From Dyadobacter psychrotolerans (lineage in GTDB: Bacteria > Bacteroidota > Bacteroidia > Cytophagales > Spirosomataceae): a DNA stretch of 64,000 nt. This document shows positions 16,263 through 25,421 of the stretch, one piece after another. Every line of letters begins with the position of its first letter. Position 1 is the first letter of the stretch. Under the pieces are notes generated by a model. The model was not told the origin of the DNA. It made no database searches and worked only from the letters and a program-made list of their open reading frames with translations. Location of the stretch: assembly GCF_004349265.1 (NCBI RefSeq), contig NZ_SMFL01000005.1, forward strand, positions 558,301 to 622,300. The letters are read 5' to 3'. Made by a program: the position numbers and the translations under genes.

Positions 16263-18362
16263 TTAATTTTCGGCTGCCTCCAGATAAAACGTTTGACTGA
16301 ATGCGCCGTTAACAGCACTGTCCCAGGCTTCCAAACGCATCCATTTTCTGCCTTTTAACTTGGGACGGAAATTGAATTGCTGTTCACCAAAGGCTTTTGT
16401 ACTGGTCAAATCGAACTTTTCGCGGTAAACTTTTTCGCCATCGCCGGAGATGATCTCTACGAAATTCATCGGGAACGTCCAGCTCAGTTTCAAACTTACG
16501 TCTGCAGTGCCATCGGTGTTCAGTTTGAGCGTTTCCCCGGACAATTTTCCGTTTACTTTTAATTCATGCATCAGCACCTCACCGGTTGTTCCAAAGAATT
16601 TACCATGCTGCATCGCATCTACGACGGGTTTCCACCCTTCATCATATCTGGGCAGCTCGTCAAGCATCATGTAATTGACATTCATGTGTGCATACATCTC
16701 ATTTTCCTTTGTGACAGTAAAAAGATCGGCCTCGGTGATGACCGTTTTTTTCTCACCCCAGTTATTCATGTCATCCAGCAGGTCGAGCACCCGGTTGCCC
16801 AGGCGGGGTTGTGAAAGATCTGCCGGCATTGCTTTCCAGGCTGCACCCATAAAGCGGTCTGATTTAAAAAAATCTTCATGGTTGTAAATATCCGGCGTAT
16901 TAACTGAACCTTTTGTACGCGCATGTGCGGTCCAGGCAAGTCCCTGTTCATCCTGTAACAATTTGAGCATATCATTTTTATCGCCGATATGATACACCTT
17001 GCCAAAACCGGGTTTGTTTTCAACGAAGGGTACATTCTTGTTTCGTGACATAATCCAGTAAACCGGCTTTGGGAAAATTTGAAGCCAATGACCCCCGAAA
17101 AATTCGTTAGGTTCTTCTCCTGGCATAAGCAGAAAGTCTTTGTCAGAAAGCCGCCTGCACTGCTCAAAGAGTGCCCGCAATTCCCGCAGTCGAAGCGAGT
17201 CCGGTCCTTTGGGATGAGCGGTGTAGTGAAATTCTCCAAGATGAACCATATCGACACCCATTTGCTTGAAGACTTCGACAAATTCGGGTTTCTGTGGAAC
17301 AGGTTTTCCGGCTAACACCACATTCATAATAAACTCATTATGAAAATGGCTCGACATGGTTTTAAAACCCGGCAGTTTAACGTAGCGATCAGAGTTTGTA
17401 AACTTTTTAACAGCATCAATCACATCGGTGCCGGAAGCATTACCAATCAGACAGAAAAAATTCAGGCGCTGCTGCGTTCCGGCAGGTGCATTAAACCAGG
17501 GCACAAAACGTCGGTCGCCTTCCAGTTCCTGACGGATTCCGATGCCATACTCATCGAGCATTTTCCGGTAATTTTTTCCATGCCAGATAAATTTTAGATT
17601 AAAGGCTTCATCCAGCGGATAGAAATATTGATGCGGCGCAGGGAAAATAGCCAATGCGCCATTGGTACTTTGTGCAGCAATAGTACGGTATTTCACGGCA
17701 AGATTTTTCGCGGAATCTGCATACTGGATTTCAGCAGATTCGATCTGATCAGCGGTATTGGTCCATGAAAGACTTTTCCACTTCTGAGTACGGCTGATCA
17801 GCCCGGCGTCATAGACAATAGCGGAAGCCTCGGCTTGTGTTGACATCACGGCTGCGATGTTAAACAAAGGACTGCCATTGTAAAAGGTTATTTCTAAAAC
17901 CCCTGAAAACCGGTCGGCTGTGAGACTACCAATACTTACTACCGTGCGGCTGCCAACAGTTTTAACCGTTACGCTGGTTTTTTTAAGGATCACCGGAAAT
18001 GTTTGAAAAGGCCTTAAAGGAACCTTATCGAAAAATATATTCCATCCATTTTGCGAAAGCAGGTCACGTTTGCCGATTGTCAGCAGAAAAGCGGCGTCCA
18101 GATCTTGTGAGACGGTAACAGGCTGTGTTTTACTGCCAAGGGCAATGCGTTTGAACAACGCATTAGCAGGCGACAGATCAAATTGAACCTTCCCAAATTT
18201 GCCGTCTCCCGCAGGCCAGATAATTTCTAACAGATCTTTCTGACGGCTCAATGAAGTTTCGCCTTTTGGATTGAACTGCTTTGTATTTAGTATTAACTGG
18301 GCATGCAGTGGTGTAACTGCTGTGGCCAGCATGACAATCAGGATAAAAGATCTAAGTTTCAT
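16263..18362 (-). CDS. Large secreted protein, possible metal-dependent hydrolase
   Basis: This 699-aa protein has a clear signal peptide (cleavage near 'LHAQ', residue 21). Residues 30-330 look like a beta-rich carbohydrate-associated module. Residues 340-600 contain His/Asp/Glu-rich motifs ('VHLGEFHYTAHP', 'LMPGEEPNEFFGGHW', 'AWTAHARTKG', 'ITEADLF') that recall PHP or CehA-like metallohydrolases. The C-terminus (about 610-699) resembles a beta-sandwich. The hydrolase idea is inference. It is convergent with the kinase gene (121-bp gap, containing only a weak long-loop hairpin ending in T6) and follows the 2H-phosphoesterase gene by 105 bp. Confidence 0.7.
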   Translation of the reverse strand: MKLRSFILIVMLATAVTPLHAQLILNTKQFNPKGETSLSRQKDLLEIIWPAGDGKFGKVQFDLSPANALFKRIALGSKTQPVTVSQDLDAAFLLTIGKRDLLSQNGWNIFFDKVPLRPFQTFPVILKKTSVTVKTVGSRTVVSIGSLTADRFSGVLEITFYNGSPLFNIAAVMSTQAEASAIVYDAGLISRTQKWKSLSWTNTADQIESAEIQYADSAKNLAVKYRTIAAQSTNGALAIFPAPHQYFYPLDEAFNLKFIWHGKNYRKMLDEYGIGIRQELEGDRRFVPWFNAPAGTQQRLNFFCLIGNASGTDVIDAVKKFTNSDRYVKLPGFKTMSSHFHNEFIMNVVLAGKPVPQKPEFVEVFKQMGVDMVHLGEFHYTAHPKGPDSLRLRELRALFEQCRRLSDKDFLLMPGEEPNEFFGGHWLQIFPKPVYWIMSRNKNVPFVENKPGFGKVYHIGDKNDMLKLLQDEQGLAWTAHARTKGSVNTPDIYNHEDFFKSDRFMGAAWKAMPADLSQPRLGNRVLDLLDDMNNWGEKKTVITEADLFTVTKENEMYAHMNVNYMMLDELPRYDEGWKPVVDAMQHGKFFGTTGEVLMHELKVNGKLSGETLKLNTDGTADVSLKLSWTFPMNFVEIISGDGEKVYREKFDLTSTKAFGEQQFNFRPKLKGRKWMRLEAWDSAVNGAFSQTFYLEAAEN

Positions 18363-18467
18363 GAAATGGTCTTTAATAAATCTGATATTGATTTTTTCTT
18401 ATTTGCATAAGCAAAGGCATATCAAATTTTACCCAACTAAGATGAACTGTGTCTGGCTTCTTAGCTT

Positions 18468-19007
18468 TTACGCATCTGTTTTGAAATCTATTGTGCTGAT
18501 ATATTCCCACGGACCATCCAGATATCGCCAAAGCTGAATTCCGTAAACAGTAAAATCAAAAGGCTCGAAACCGGATGTCAAGTCTGCCTGCAGCTTTTTA
18601 GCAACCTGAGATGCCACTTTATTTTGTATTGTAATATGAAAATTTCTTTTCTGACGGTCCTGATTTGTCAAAAGGTCATACCATTTTCGTTGAAGTTTTT
18701 GATGCAATAACGACAGCTCAGGTGACTTAATCTTAAAAGCAGTACCATAGCCGAGCGATACAATAGCCTGGGCAGTGGCGTCAAAGGGTTGGCAGTCTCC
18801 GGCAATCTCTTCCAAATCCTGAATAATAAAAGGTTTATCGGGCAGGGCATGAAATAGAGTAAGATGTGCATCGATGTAATTGCGCTCAGCAGGAAAATGC
18901 TTCTGACGCAGCTGGTTGAAATAGCTTTGCGTAGCGGGTGTAATTGAGAAGGTAGCAATTAATGGTTTATCTTTTGATTTTTCGGCTGACAAATGTATTT
19001 GATCCAT
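18468..19007 (-). CDS. 2'-5' RNA ligase/2H phosphoesterase family protein
   Basis: This 179-aa cytosolic protein has two H-x-T motifs, the hallmark of the 2H superfamily: His48-Leu-Thr50 in 'IDAHLTLFHALP' and His124-Ile-Thr126 in 'RNFHITIQNKV'. Family members open or ligate 2',5' or 2',3'-cyclic phosphodiesters; the substrate here cannot be told. The length is normal for a single domain and both active-site motifs are intact. The position upstream of the large secreted protein gives no clear functional link. Confidence 0.85.
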   Translation of the reverse strand: MDQIHLSAEKSKDKPLIATFSITPATQSYFNQLRQKHFPAERNYIDAHLTLFHALPDKPFIIQDLEEIAGDCQPFDATAQAIVSLGYGTAFKIKSPELSLLHQKLQRKWYDLLTNQDRQKRNFHITIQNKVASQVAKKLQADLTSGFEPFDFTVYGIQLWRYLDGPWEYISTIDFKTDA

Positions 19008-19130
19008 TACAAGGTTGGTTAGATTTCAAATTAAATGGCAGCGCAGCGTACGCGAAAGGGGCTTTTTAGCCTTTTTTGATTTTACAGAAAATGACCAGTT
19101 TAGAGTCTGTAATTTAACCCAAAAACGATC

Positions 19131-20145
19131 ATGCCAGGCAGTAAGTCTTCGTCGGCAATTCATTACGGTTAAATAAGTATGTGCGTTTAAATTTGATTGG
19201 AGTTCGCGTAGGTCCGAACTAAGAGAAAATTAACAGCCGGAAGTTCAGCCGATTCCGGGTCATTCACAATTGATGTCCCGCCAGGCTTTACGGCAAATGC
19301 TTATGCCGCTACGGGCGACGACCTTATCCGAAAGCAAAAAAGTGCGGGAATGCGCGGAGTAGATGAAAATAAAGATGCTCTGGTGAATAATATCATCCCC
19401 CCGCAAGCAATTTGGGGCGACACTGTACTGAGGCGGCTTTCTCTGCTGAACTTGCAACTGGGTCTGACAATGCAGTTCAGGTTCTTGGACTGCGGGCTGT
19501 TGAGGGGCAGCCTCTTGTTTTACCAGAAGGCCAATCTCTAATTATACGACCCAAAAATGCCGGCAAATCTCTGGACGGGAACATTGAGGAAGTTGTAATA
19601 CCTTCCTGCTTTGATGAGGCTTCCCGGGTGGCAGGCGCGAGAGCCGGAGCTGAGCTGGCCAAACTCGGAAGTGCTGTCTTTGGATTAATTACCCACGCAA
19701 TCAATGTGACGGGTACGATTAAACTCGTCATAACCGGATTGTCGTTTTTGCTGAAAGCACTCAAATCCGATCCCGGCAGAACCTTGAAAATACCAGCCCC
19801 AACTCATTTTATATCAAAAGCCTGGGTCGTTCAAAACAAGCACCTGGCGTGAATACCATGTCATTATCCCAGATACCAGTCTGATCGAAAGAACCTATGA
19901 AGGTGATGATATGTTCCTGCAAAAGCAAAAAAAAGCCTTGGCAGAAAAGTTGTTATTCCTGGTCTTAACCTTGGTATTTTCCACGGATAACCGAATGATA
20001 TTGCGTAACCATTCACAGTGCAACTTTCATCTCCGATTACAATCATGTCAACACAAAAATTGTCGCCAGTAATCACCTGACATATTTTCGAAAGGAGCTG
20101 GCACAAAATGAATTGATGAGATTTTTGAAATCGGAAAACGTCTGA
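19131..20145 (+). pseudogene. Frame-broken gene of unknown function
   Basis: Protein-like sequence runs continuously in the plus direction but jumps frames at least four times. Segments are 'GSFTIDVPPGFTANAYAATG' (from 19258), then 'TEAAFSAELATGSDNAVQVL' (from ~19430), 'NTSPNSFYIKSLGRSK' (~19790), 'TWREYHVIIPDTSLIERTYE' (~19840) and finally 'VTIHSATFISDYNHVNTKIV' to TGA 20143-20145. ATG at 19131 (M-P-G-S-K-S-S-S) may be the original start. The intact product would be about 330 aa with a hydrophobic middle ('GTIKLVITGLSFLL'). No family is recognised. It lies tail-to-tail with the caspase-locus gene at 20235. Confidence 0.6.
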
Positions 20146-20234
20146 GATTCAGCTCATGATTTGGTTAACCGTTAGAAACAATTGATATGAAAACCAGCGG
20201 TCTTTACTGAGGAACATAAACAAGATCCCTCTCA

Positions 20235-20993
20235 TCAAATCTCCACCTCCGCTATAAACTCCGTTACCTTCCCACCCAACTTCTCTACAACCGATTCGCG
20301 AATTGTTGCGTAGATTTGTTCGTTCAATGTGCCGGTTCGTGAGCAATAATCCAGGCTGGTTTTGTCTTTGGTAGTTTTGAAAAACAGGATTCTTTTAATC
20401 TCATTGGAAGAGGTGATCAGAAAGGTTCCGATCTGTAATGATACCGCTTCGTTTTCTACTTTGGCCAGGCCGATCTGGAATGCGCCTTTTGAAAGGGAAT
20501 GCGTGTTTTTCTCAAAGACGGTTATTTTGCCGTTGCTGTCAGCCAGGCCTTTGATGGCATCCAATGTTTTGGTAATGACCTTGATGAATGTACCTCCGAA
20601 AGCCGTCAGCAGGATGTCGATAATCACGTTCTGTATGTCGAATACATGCTCCCTTGATTCGAAATGGGTGAATTCAGCTGCCTGGATATTCCAGCCAATA
20701 TTGTTCAATACATTAACGAATTCTTTATACCATTCCAGACTCTGGTCGTCGCCGGGAAATAGTTTGTTAGCGGCAAGCTGCGCTAGTAAAACGGAATTGA
20801 GCACATCATCCCGCCGCTGCCCATCTATTTCGGATACAAAGGAGACAATGCTTTTGGCATTCATGAATGACTGCTCTATTCCTTCGGTAGTCGGTAAGTC
20901 TTTGGTTTCTAGGTCTCTGGATATAGGGAAGGTGTTGCTGAGATCGCTGATTTTTAGTTCTTTAAGATATTTTACAGGGTCAATGTTTTGCAT
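20235..20993 (-). CDS. Unknown protein encoded behind the amidase-caspase fusion
   Basis: This is a 252-aa protein without a signal peptide. Residues 1-110 are helical and polar. Residues 118-150 ('VFDIQNVIIDILLTAFGGTF' onward) form an amphipathic to hydrophobic helical hairpin that could insert in or lie on a membrane. The remainder is beta-rich ('GAFQIGLAKVENEAVSLQIG', 'IKRILFFKTTKDK'). No family is recognised. It begins 91 bp after the stop of the amidase-caspase-SGNH gene on the same strand, so it is probably co-transcribed. A pore-forming substrate, regulator or immunity role is speculation. Confidence 0.65.
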   Translation of the reverse strand: MQNIDPVKYLKELKISDLSNTFPISRDLETKDLPTTEGIEQSFMNAKSIVSFVSEIDGQRRDDVLNSVLLAQLAANKLFPGDDQSLEWYKEFVNVLNNIGWNIQAAEFTHFESREHVFDIQNVIIDILLTAFGGTFIKVITKTLDAIKGLADSNGKITVFEKNTHSLSKGAFQIGLAKVENEAVSLQIGTFLITSSNEIKRILFFKTTKDKTSLDYCSRTGTLNEQIYATIRESVVEKLGGKVTEFIAEVEI

Positions 20994-21084
20994 GATATGT
21001 GTTGGTTATGATTTGTAAGTTTTAATATTTACTGAACCGCAGCATTTGCTTATGAAATGCTGCGGCTGCTTTAAACGATATACT

Positions 21085-24000
21085 TCAGGCATACACTCTG
21101 TTTTCAATATCGCTGATTGCCGCAATAAACTTAGCTGCAACGAGCTCGAAACCTTCATCCACAGGATGTATCTCGTCAAACCATTTATCCCGCTTCACCA
21201 GGTTGCGTGTATCAATGAGCGTTACGTTATTTTTGAATTTCCCAGCTAAAGCCTTCATCCTTTCCGCAAACTTATCCAGAATGTAAACGATCAGATTTTC
21301 CCGTTCAAGCTGAGGTTTAATTCCTTTGCTAATCATGTATTTACCGCTCCAACTTGACTTTTTCCTATTTTCAGGCAAGGTTGTGTCCACAGGTAGTACG
21401 TAGTCATAACAGTGTACCAGAATTTGCAGATCAGGGTATTTGGCGATTAACTCTTCAAACATTTCCGTATATAGCTCATCCAAAGTATTGAGCTGGTTGA
21501 AGAAATTCTGATTCAGGTAACGTTTTGAAGTCGTATCACCTGGATCCGGAGGGTCTCTCAAAAAGGTTTGAAATTCTTCACCCAATACATCGTTCCCACC
21601 TCCGCTTACCAGGAAGTACCGAGCACCTTCTGCGCCGATGACATTGAGGTATTCCTTTTTCCTGAGATAATTAGACAGCGTATCTCCTGCTTCGGCAAAG
21701 CTTTTGATTGCATACCTTTTGTATAGCTGATCGAGAGTATCCTGTAACAGTATCGGGTATTGAAACCACGAGTCACCTTCCGCTACTATACGCAGTCGGG
21801 TCGGATCTTTTTTCAGGTTATTGTAACGCTTGTTGCGCTGCGCCGTTTCGATCTTGTTGCCAAGAAATAGTTTTATATCAGCAAAAAGACCTCTTTCATC
21901 CTCCGGTACGAGAATTCCTTTCTTCAATTTCCATATCGTCGGCTGCCCGAATTGATCTGTTTCGATATCACAATACAGACCTGATGCGAAGAAGGCTGTT
22001 TCTTCCCATACCAATAGTTTTTTTAAAGTATTTGCAGGGATTTCGTTAAAAACCGGATTTATGAAAACAAGATTTAAGGTTTGGGTAATCCAACCTGAGA
22101 ATTGAACTGACTTTTTCGTTACAAGCCCTTTCAGAAGGCCTCTTTCTTTGTTCGTTGTCAAAGGCGCTGGCAGCTCTTCAAGCGTAAGTGCTTCTGCTAC
22201 AAAATCTGTTGTGCTGACGATGAATTTGATCGCTTCGAACGTTTTCTCCCAGTTATATTCCCGCTCCACATCTCCAAGCTCAAGATGAATTTGATCTGTT
22301 CCGTTAGGGCCCAAAAATACCGACTTCCCCGGCTCTAACAATTGCACTCTCTGCGGCAGGAATTCCAGAAAACAGTCAAATGATTTGCCTAAGTATGCAG
22401 CGCATACATACAATTTCTGATCAGCTGTATTTGTAATTGACAACTGTATTTTTCCCTGCCAGTTTCCCTGTATTTTTTCGTATTCCAATGTGGCCGTGCC
22501 GCTTGAAATATCGATCGTTTTGATTGTGCCGTCCGCCGTGATTTGGGTTAACTCTATTTTTATTGGTTTGGCAGGAAAACCCTCAGGTATTTTTTGATTT
22601 TGCAAATTTTTGATGAAGTGCCACCTTGAAATATGCTGGATCGATTCGATTATGGTTCTGACGTTTTGCTCGCCAACAAATGGAATTGGTTGTATTAAAG
22701 GGCGGAACGGATCGTGCGGCAGAGTAATGTAAGCTTCTCCGCTGTTCAGGTGAAAAGTGTAGTCCGCATTTTCGGCTTCACCACTGTCTTTTTCCGACTG
22801 TTTGGCACCTGCTTCTCCTCCGAAAGTAAAACCGCCGCTGGCTTTTTGCATTAAAGCTCCGATCAATTCATTTGCTTCTTCCGGTGTTGCGTCGCGGTTT
22901 TCAAGTTCGAGTTTTAATTCCTGCGTCAACAATCCTGCTACTTCCGCTTTGTAAATCGTGTTGTTGTCAAGACCTTCCGCGGAGATTTGTGTATAGTCTA
23001 TAAAAACACCGTTTTTTTTGACTTTCACTTCGATAACAGTTTCTGGTTGCCTGGGATTGCTCAGTTTTATTTTTGAGTCAGTTTTCACTCCGTGAAGCGC
23101 GCCCACATTTAATTGCCAGCCGCTTTCATTATTAAAAGTCGCTTCGCAAATCGTTTTTTGCGGATCAATAGGTCGATTGAGAAAACCAATTCCCAACAAC
23201 TTATCTGCAATAAAAGGTGCGTAGACGCGGGGCGTCTGTTCATAACTTGCCCGCATATACTGGCGTACGCGGCTTCTCAGATTGTTATAGGAAATATTGC
23301 TTCCGCAGTCAGTAAGCGTTTTAAGTAGAGTTTTGGTAAAAACGCCTGCCCCTGCAATCTCCAGAGCCGTCTGATCTGACTCACAAGCTGCCATCTGGAT
23401 ATGTGTTCCCTGAGGTAGAAATTCTTCTATTTTTTTTCCATTAATAGCACCCTCTTTAATTGTATCACTAAAAAGGAATTCACTCCATTTTCTTTTTGGG
23501 AAAAACTGAGAACCTCTTTCTTCATCTGTTACCCGCCTTTCATTTGTTTCATTACCTTCGCTACCTGCCATCATCAACGCTCCGTTTCTTGTATTATCTC
23601 CGGAATGACAGCAGTCGAAAATGGTGACTATATGGGCCTTTGTCTTTTGGGATAATTGATGAATCAGAAAGCGCATCTCTTTGTCTGTGAGAAGAAATTG
23701 CGAATGTTTTGTAGTACCGCCATCATAGCAAACCAGGCATTCAAGTCCACCATCTGTTTCGTCCCAAATTTCATCAGCTTCTTCCTGTGTACCGTGTCCC
23801 GAATAATAAAAGACAACCGTATCACCCTCTTTTGCCTTGTTAAGATGATCTTTAAAACCGTCTTCAACGCCCTTACGTGTTGCAGCCGAATCAGTTAACG
23901 TTTTGATGTTAAACTTAAAATCCGTTCCTGTCTGAAGGTAGTTCTTAACTGCATTGACATCATTGACACATCCTCTCAGCTTTCGTATTCGGTCATATTC

Positions 24001-25011
24001 ATTAATTCCCACCAGCAAGGCATAAAGCTCTGGCTTTTTTACGGAAGCTTCTGCAGTCAATGATTTTTCCTCATAATCGTTAGGATTATAACCTTCGTTG
24101 TCAGTCGCTTCCTCTTCCTCCATATCCGTTATGTCTCTGTTTTGCGGATAAAGTGAATCGACCTCTTCTTCGTTTTCAATAACACTTTCTAAATTCCGTG
24201 TAGCAGGTGCAGTTGAAACATAATTTGGAGCTTTTACGCCATCGATGACCATTTTCCAGTCGAAAGCCGGACCAACATCCCACTTTCCGCTTGAACGGTA
24301 GTTGACATGAGATACAATCCCTTTAAAATTAACAAGCTCGTTGAAGGTTGAATATCGTCTGTCTTCCGGTAAAAAGTCCCTTGGAATACTATACTTCGCA
24401 GTAAGAAATCTGAGCAGGATGATCAGGCTGTTAAATTGCTCTGGGGTATAGGTAGGATAATACGACTGATCACGAAACGGATGGTCGATTTTGGTGAAAG
24501 CCTGTTTGGTAGATAAAGAACAATATGGATCCGGAGCGCTGATTTTGTCTGTGTTTGGGTCCTTGATACGGGAATAAATTGTTTCGAGATTTCCGTCCTT
24601 TGGCACAAGAAACCCGTAATTGGATAGCTCGATACCGATTGTAGCTTTATCCTGTGGATTACCCGTACCCTTTTTATTACCGACTCCTTCACCCAAATGT
24701 CCCGACCAGAATTTTGATGGAAACAATTGATAGATCGTTCCGTCGCGGGCAATAACAAAAGGGACAGAAACATGCCGGCTTTGGGTAGTGAGACTCTGCA
24801 TGTCAGATCTTAGATTTCCGGCAGTGAAATGCAATACGATGCGTTGCTTGGGATGCTCCGTGCCGTAATAGTAATCGGTGGTTTTCGGAGTGTAAACCAT
24901 TCCGTTTAATGATAAATTCTCGTTGGGAACCGGTAGAGAAAAAGCTCTTAATGCTGCGGCGTTGTCGGTACGAAAGCGTTCCTCTATCTGTGGAAGTGTG
25001 TCGAATCTCAT
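21085..25011 (-). CDS. Amidase_2 - caspase (C14) - SGNH hydrolase fusion protein
   Basis: I start at ATG 25011 because the longer frame opens with TTG and has no better leader. The product is 1308 aa. Domain 1 (about 40-260) is an N-acetylmuramoyl-L-alanine amidase (Amidase_2/PGRP type) with probable zinc ligands His61, His235 and Asp245 in 'SHVNYRSSGKWDVGPAF'. An acidic linker (280-320) follows. Domain 2 (about 328-560) is a caspase-like peptidase with His406 in 'YYSGHGT' and Cys468 in 'FDCCHSG'. A ~500-residue unassigned beta-rich region follows. Domain 3 (about 1073-1300) is an SGNH esterase with Ser1081 in GDSW, Asn1140 in GGND, and Asp1279/His1282 in DEIHP. All three active sites look intact. 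There is no signal peptide. It diverges from the CHAT gene at 25422. Confidence 0.9.
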   Translation of the reverse strand: MRFDTLPQIEERFRTDNAAALRAFSLPVPNENLSLNGMVYTPKTTDYYYGTEHPKQRIVLHFTAGNLRSDMQSLTTQSRHVSVPFVIARDGTIYQLFPSKFWSGHLGEGVGNKKGTGNPQDKATIGIELSNYGFLVPKDGNLETIYSRIKDPNTDKISAPDPYCSLSTKQAFTKIDHPFRDQSYYPTYTPEQFNSLIILLRFLTAKYSIPRDFLPEDRRYSTFNELVNFKGIVSHVNYRSSGKWDVGPAFDWKMVIDGVKAPNYVSTAPATRNLESVIENEEEVDSLYPQNRDITDMEEEEATDNEGYNPNDYEEKSLTAEASVKKPELYALLVGINEYDRIRKLRGCVNDVNAVKNYLQTGTDFKFNIKTLTDSAATRKGVEDGFKDHLNKAKEGDTVVFYYSGHGTQEEADEIWDETDGGLECLVCYDGGTTKHSQFLLTDKEMRFLIHQLSQKTKAHIVTIFDCCHSGDNTRNGALMMAGSEGNETNERRVTDEERGSQFFPKRKWSEFLFSDTIKEGAINGKKIEEFLPQGTHIQMAACESDQTALEIAGAGVFTKTLLKTLTDCGSNISYNNLRSRVRQYMRASYEQTPRVYAPFIADKLLGIGFLNRPIDPQKTICEATFNNESGWQLNVGALHGVKTDSKIKLSNPRQPETVIEVKVKKNGVFIDYTQISAEGLDNNTIYKAEVAGLLTQELKLELENRDATPEEANELIGALMQKASGGFTFGGEAGAKQSEKDSGEAENADYTFHLNSGEAYITLPHDPFRPLIQPIPFVGEQNVRTIIESIQHISRWHFIKNLQNQKIPEGFPAKPIKIELTQITADGTIKTIDISSGTATLEYEKIQGNWQGKIQLSITNTADQKLYVCAAYLGKSFDCFLEFLPQRVQLLEPGKSVFLGPNGTDQIHLELGDVEREYNWEKTFEAIKFIVSTTDFVAEALTLEELPAPLTTNKERGLLKGLVTKKSVQFSGWITQTLNLVFINPVFNEIPANTLKKLLVWEETAFFASGLYCDIETDQFGQPTIWKLKKGILVPEDERGLFADIKLFLGNKIETAQRNKRYNNLKKDPTRLRIVAEGDSWFQYPILLQDTLDQLYKRYAIKSFAEAGDTLSNYLRKKEYLNVIGAEGARYFLVSGGGNDVLGEEFQTFLRDPPDPGDTTSKRYLNQNFFNQLNTLDELYTEMFEELIAKYPDLQILVHCYDYVLPVDTTLPENRKKSSWSGKYMISKGIKPQLERENLIVYILDKFAERMKALAGKFKNNVTLIDTRNLVKRDKWFDEIHPVDEGFELVAAKFIAAISDIENRVYA

Positions 25012-25421
25012 TGTTATTTTGGTGAAAGAGATAGGATAAAACAAGTAAATAACAGACTCCAATTTATAGAAAAAAATCTTTAAAGATTCCGTAACTTATT
25101 TAACGGTAGCACTTTAAGATTTTCACCGCTGATCAGACTTGGTATATGACTTTAGCTTAGCTATCCAAGCAATCTCGTTGCGAAGCTGCCCTGCATCAAA
25201 CGGTTCGTAAATTCCGAATCCTTAGTCGTGATTGCAGCAAATTCACTGAAACTCTACCTTACATCAAAACAATAGCGTAGAAGTATTGTCATTGCTGACC
25301 GTTAAGTAAATTAGTGCTGCCGGCCATATTTGATAAACCAAAAAGTTCTAAATTGAAGAATAATCAGCCACCATCTCGGTGCAGTTAGACATGGTTCTGC
25401 CACACTCCAATTCTTGTATAA
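25012..25421. other. 410-bp divergent intergenic region between caspase and CHAT genes
   Basis: There is no frame with protein character in this stretch. It must hold the promoters for both the minus-strand amidase-caspase gene and the plus-strand CHAT pair. I found no convincing -33/-7 pair or palindrome by eye. The head-to-head arrangement makes joint regulation possible. Confidence 0.45.

Noticed and set aside
23664-23898. Small frames inside the caspase gene on both strands
   Set aside because: They are shadows of the strongly coding 1308-aa frame.
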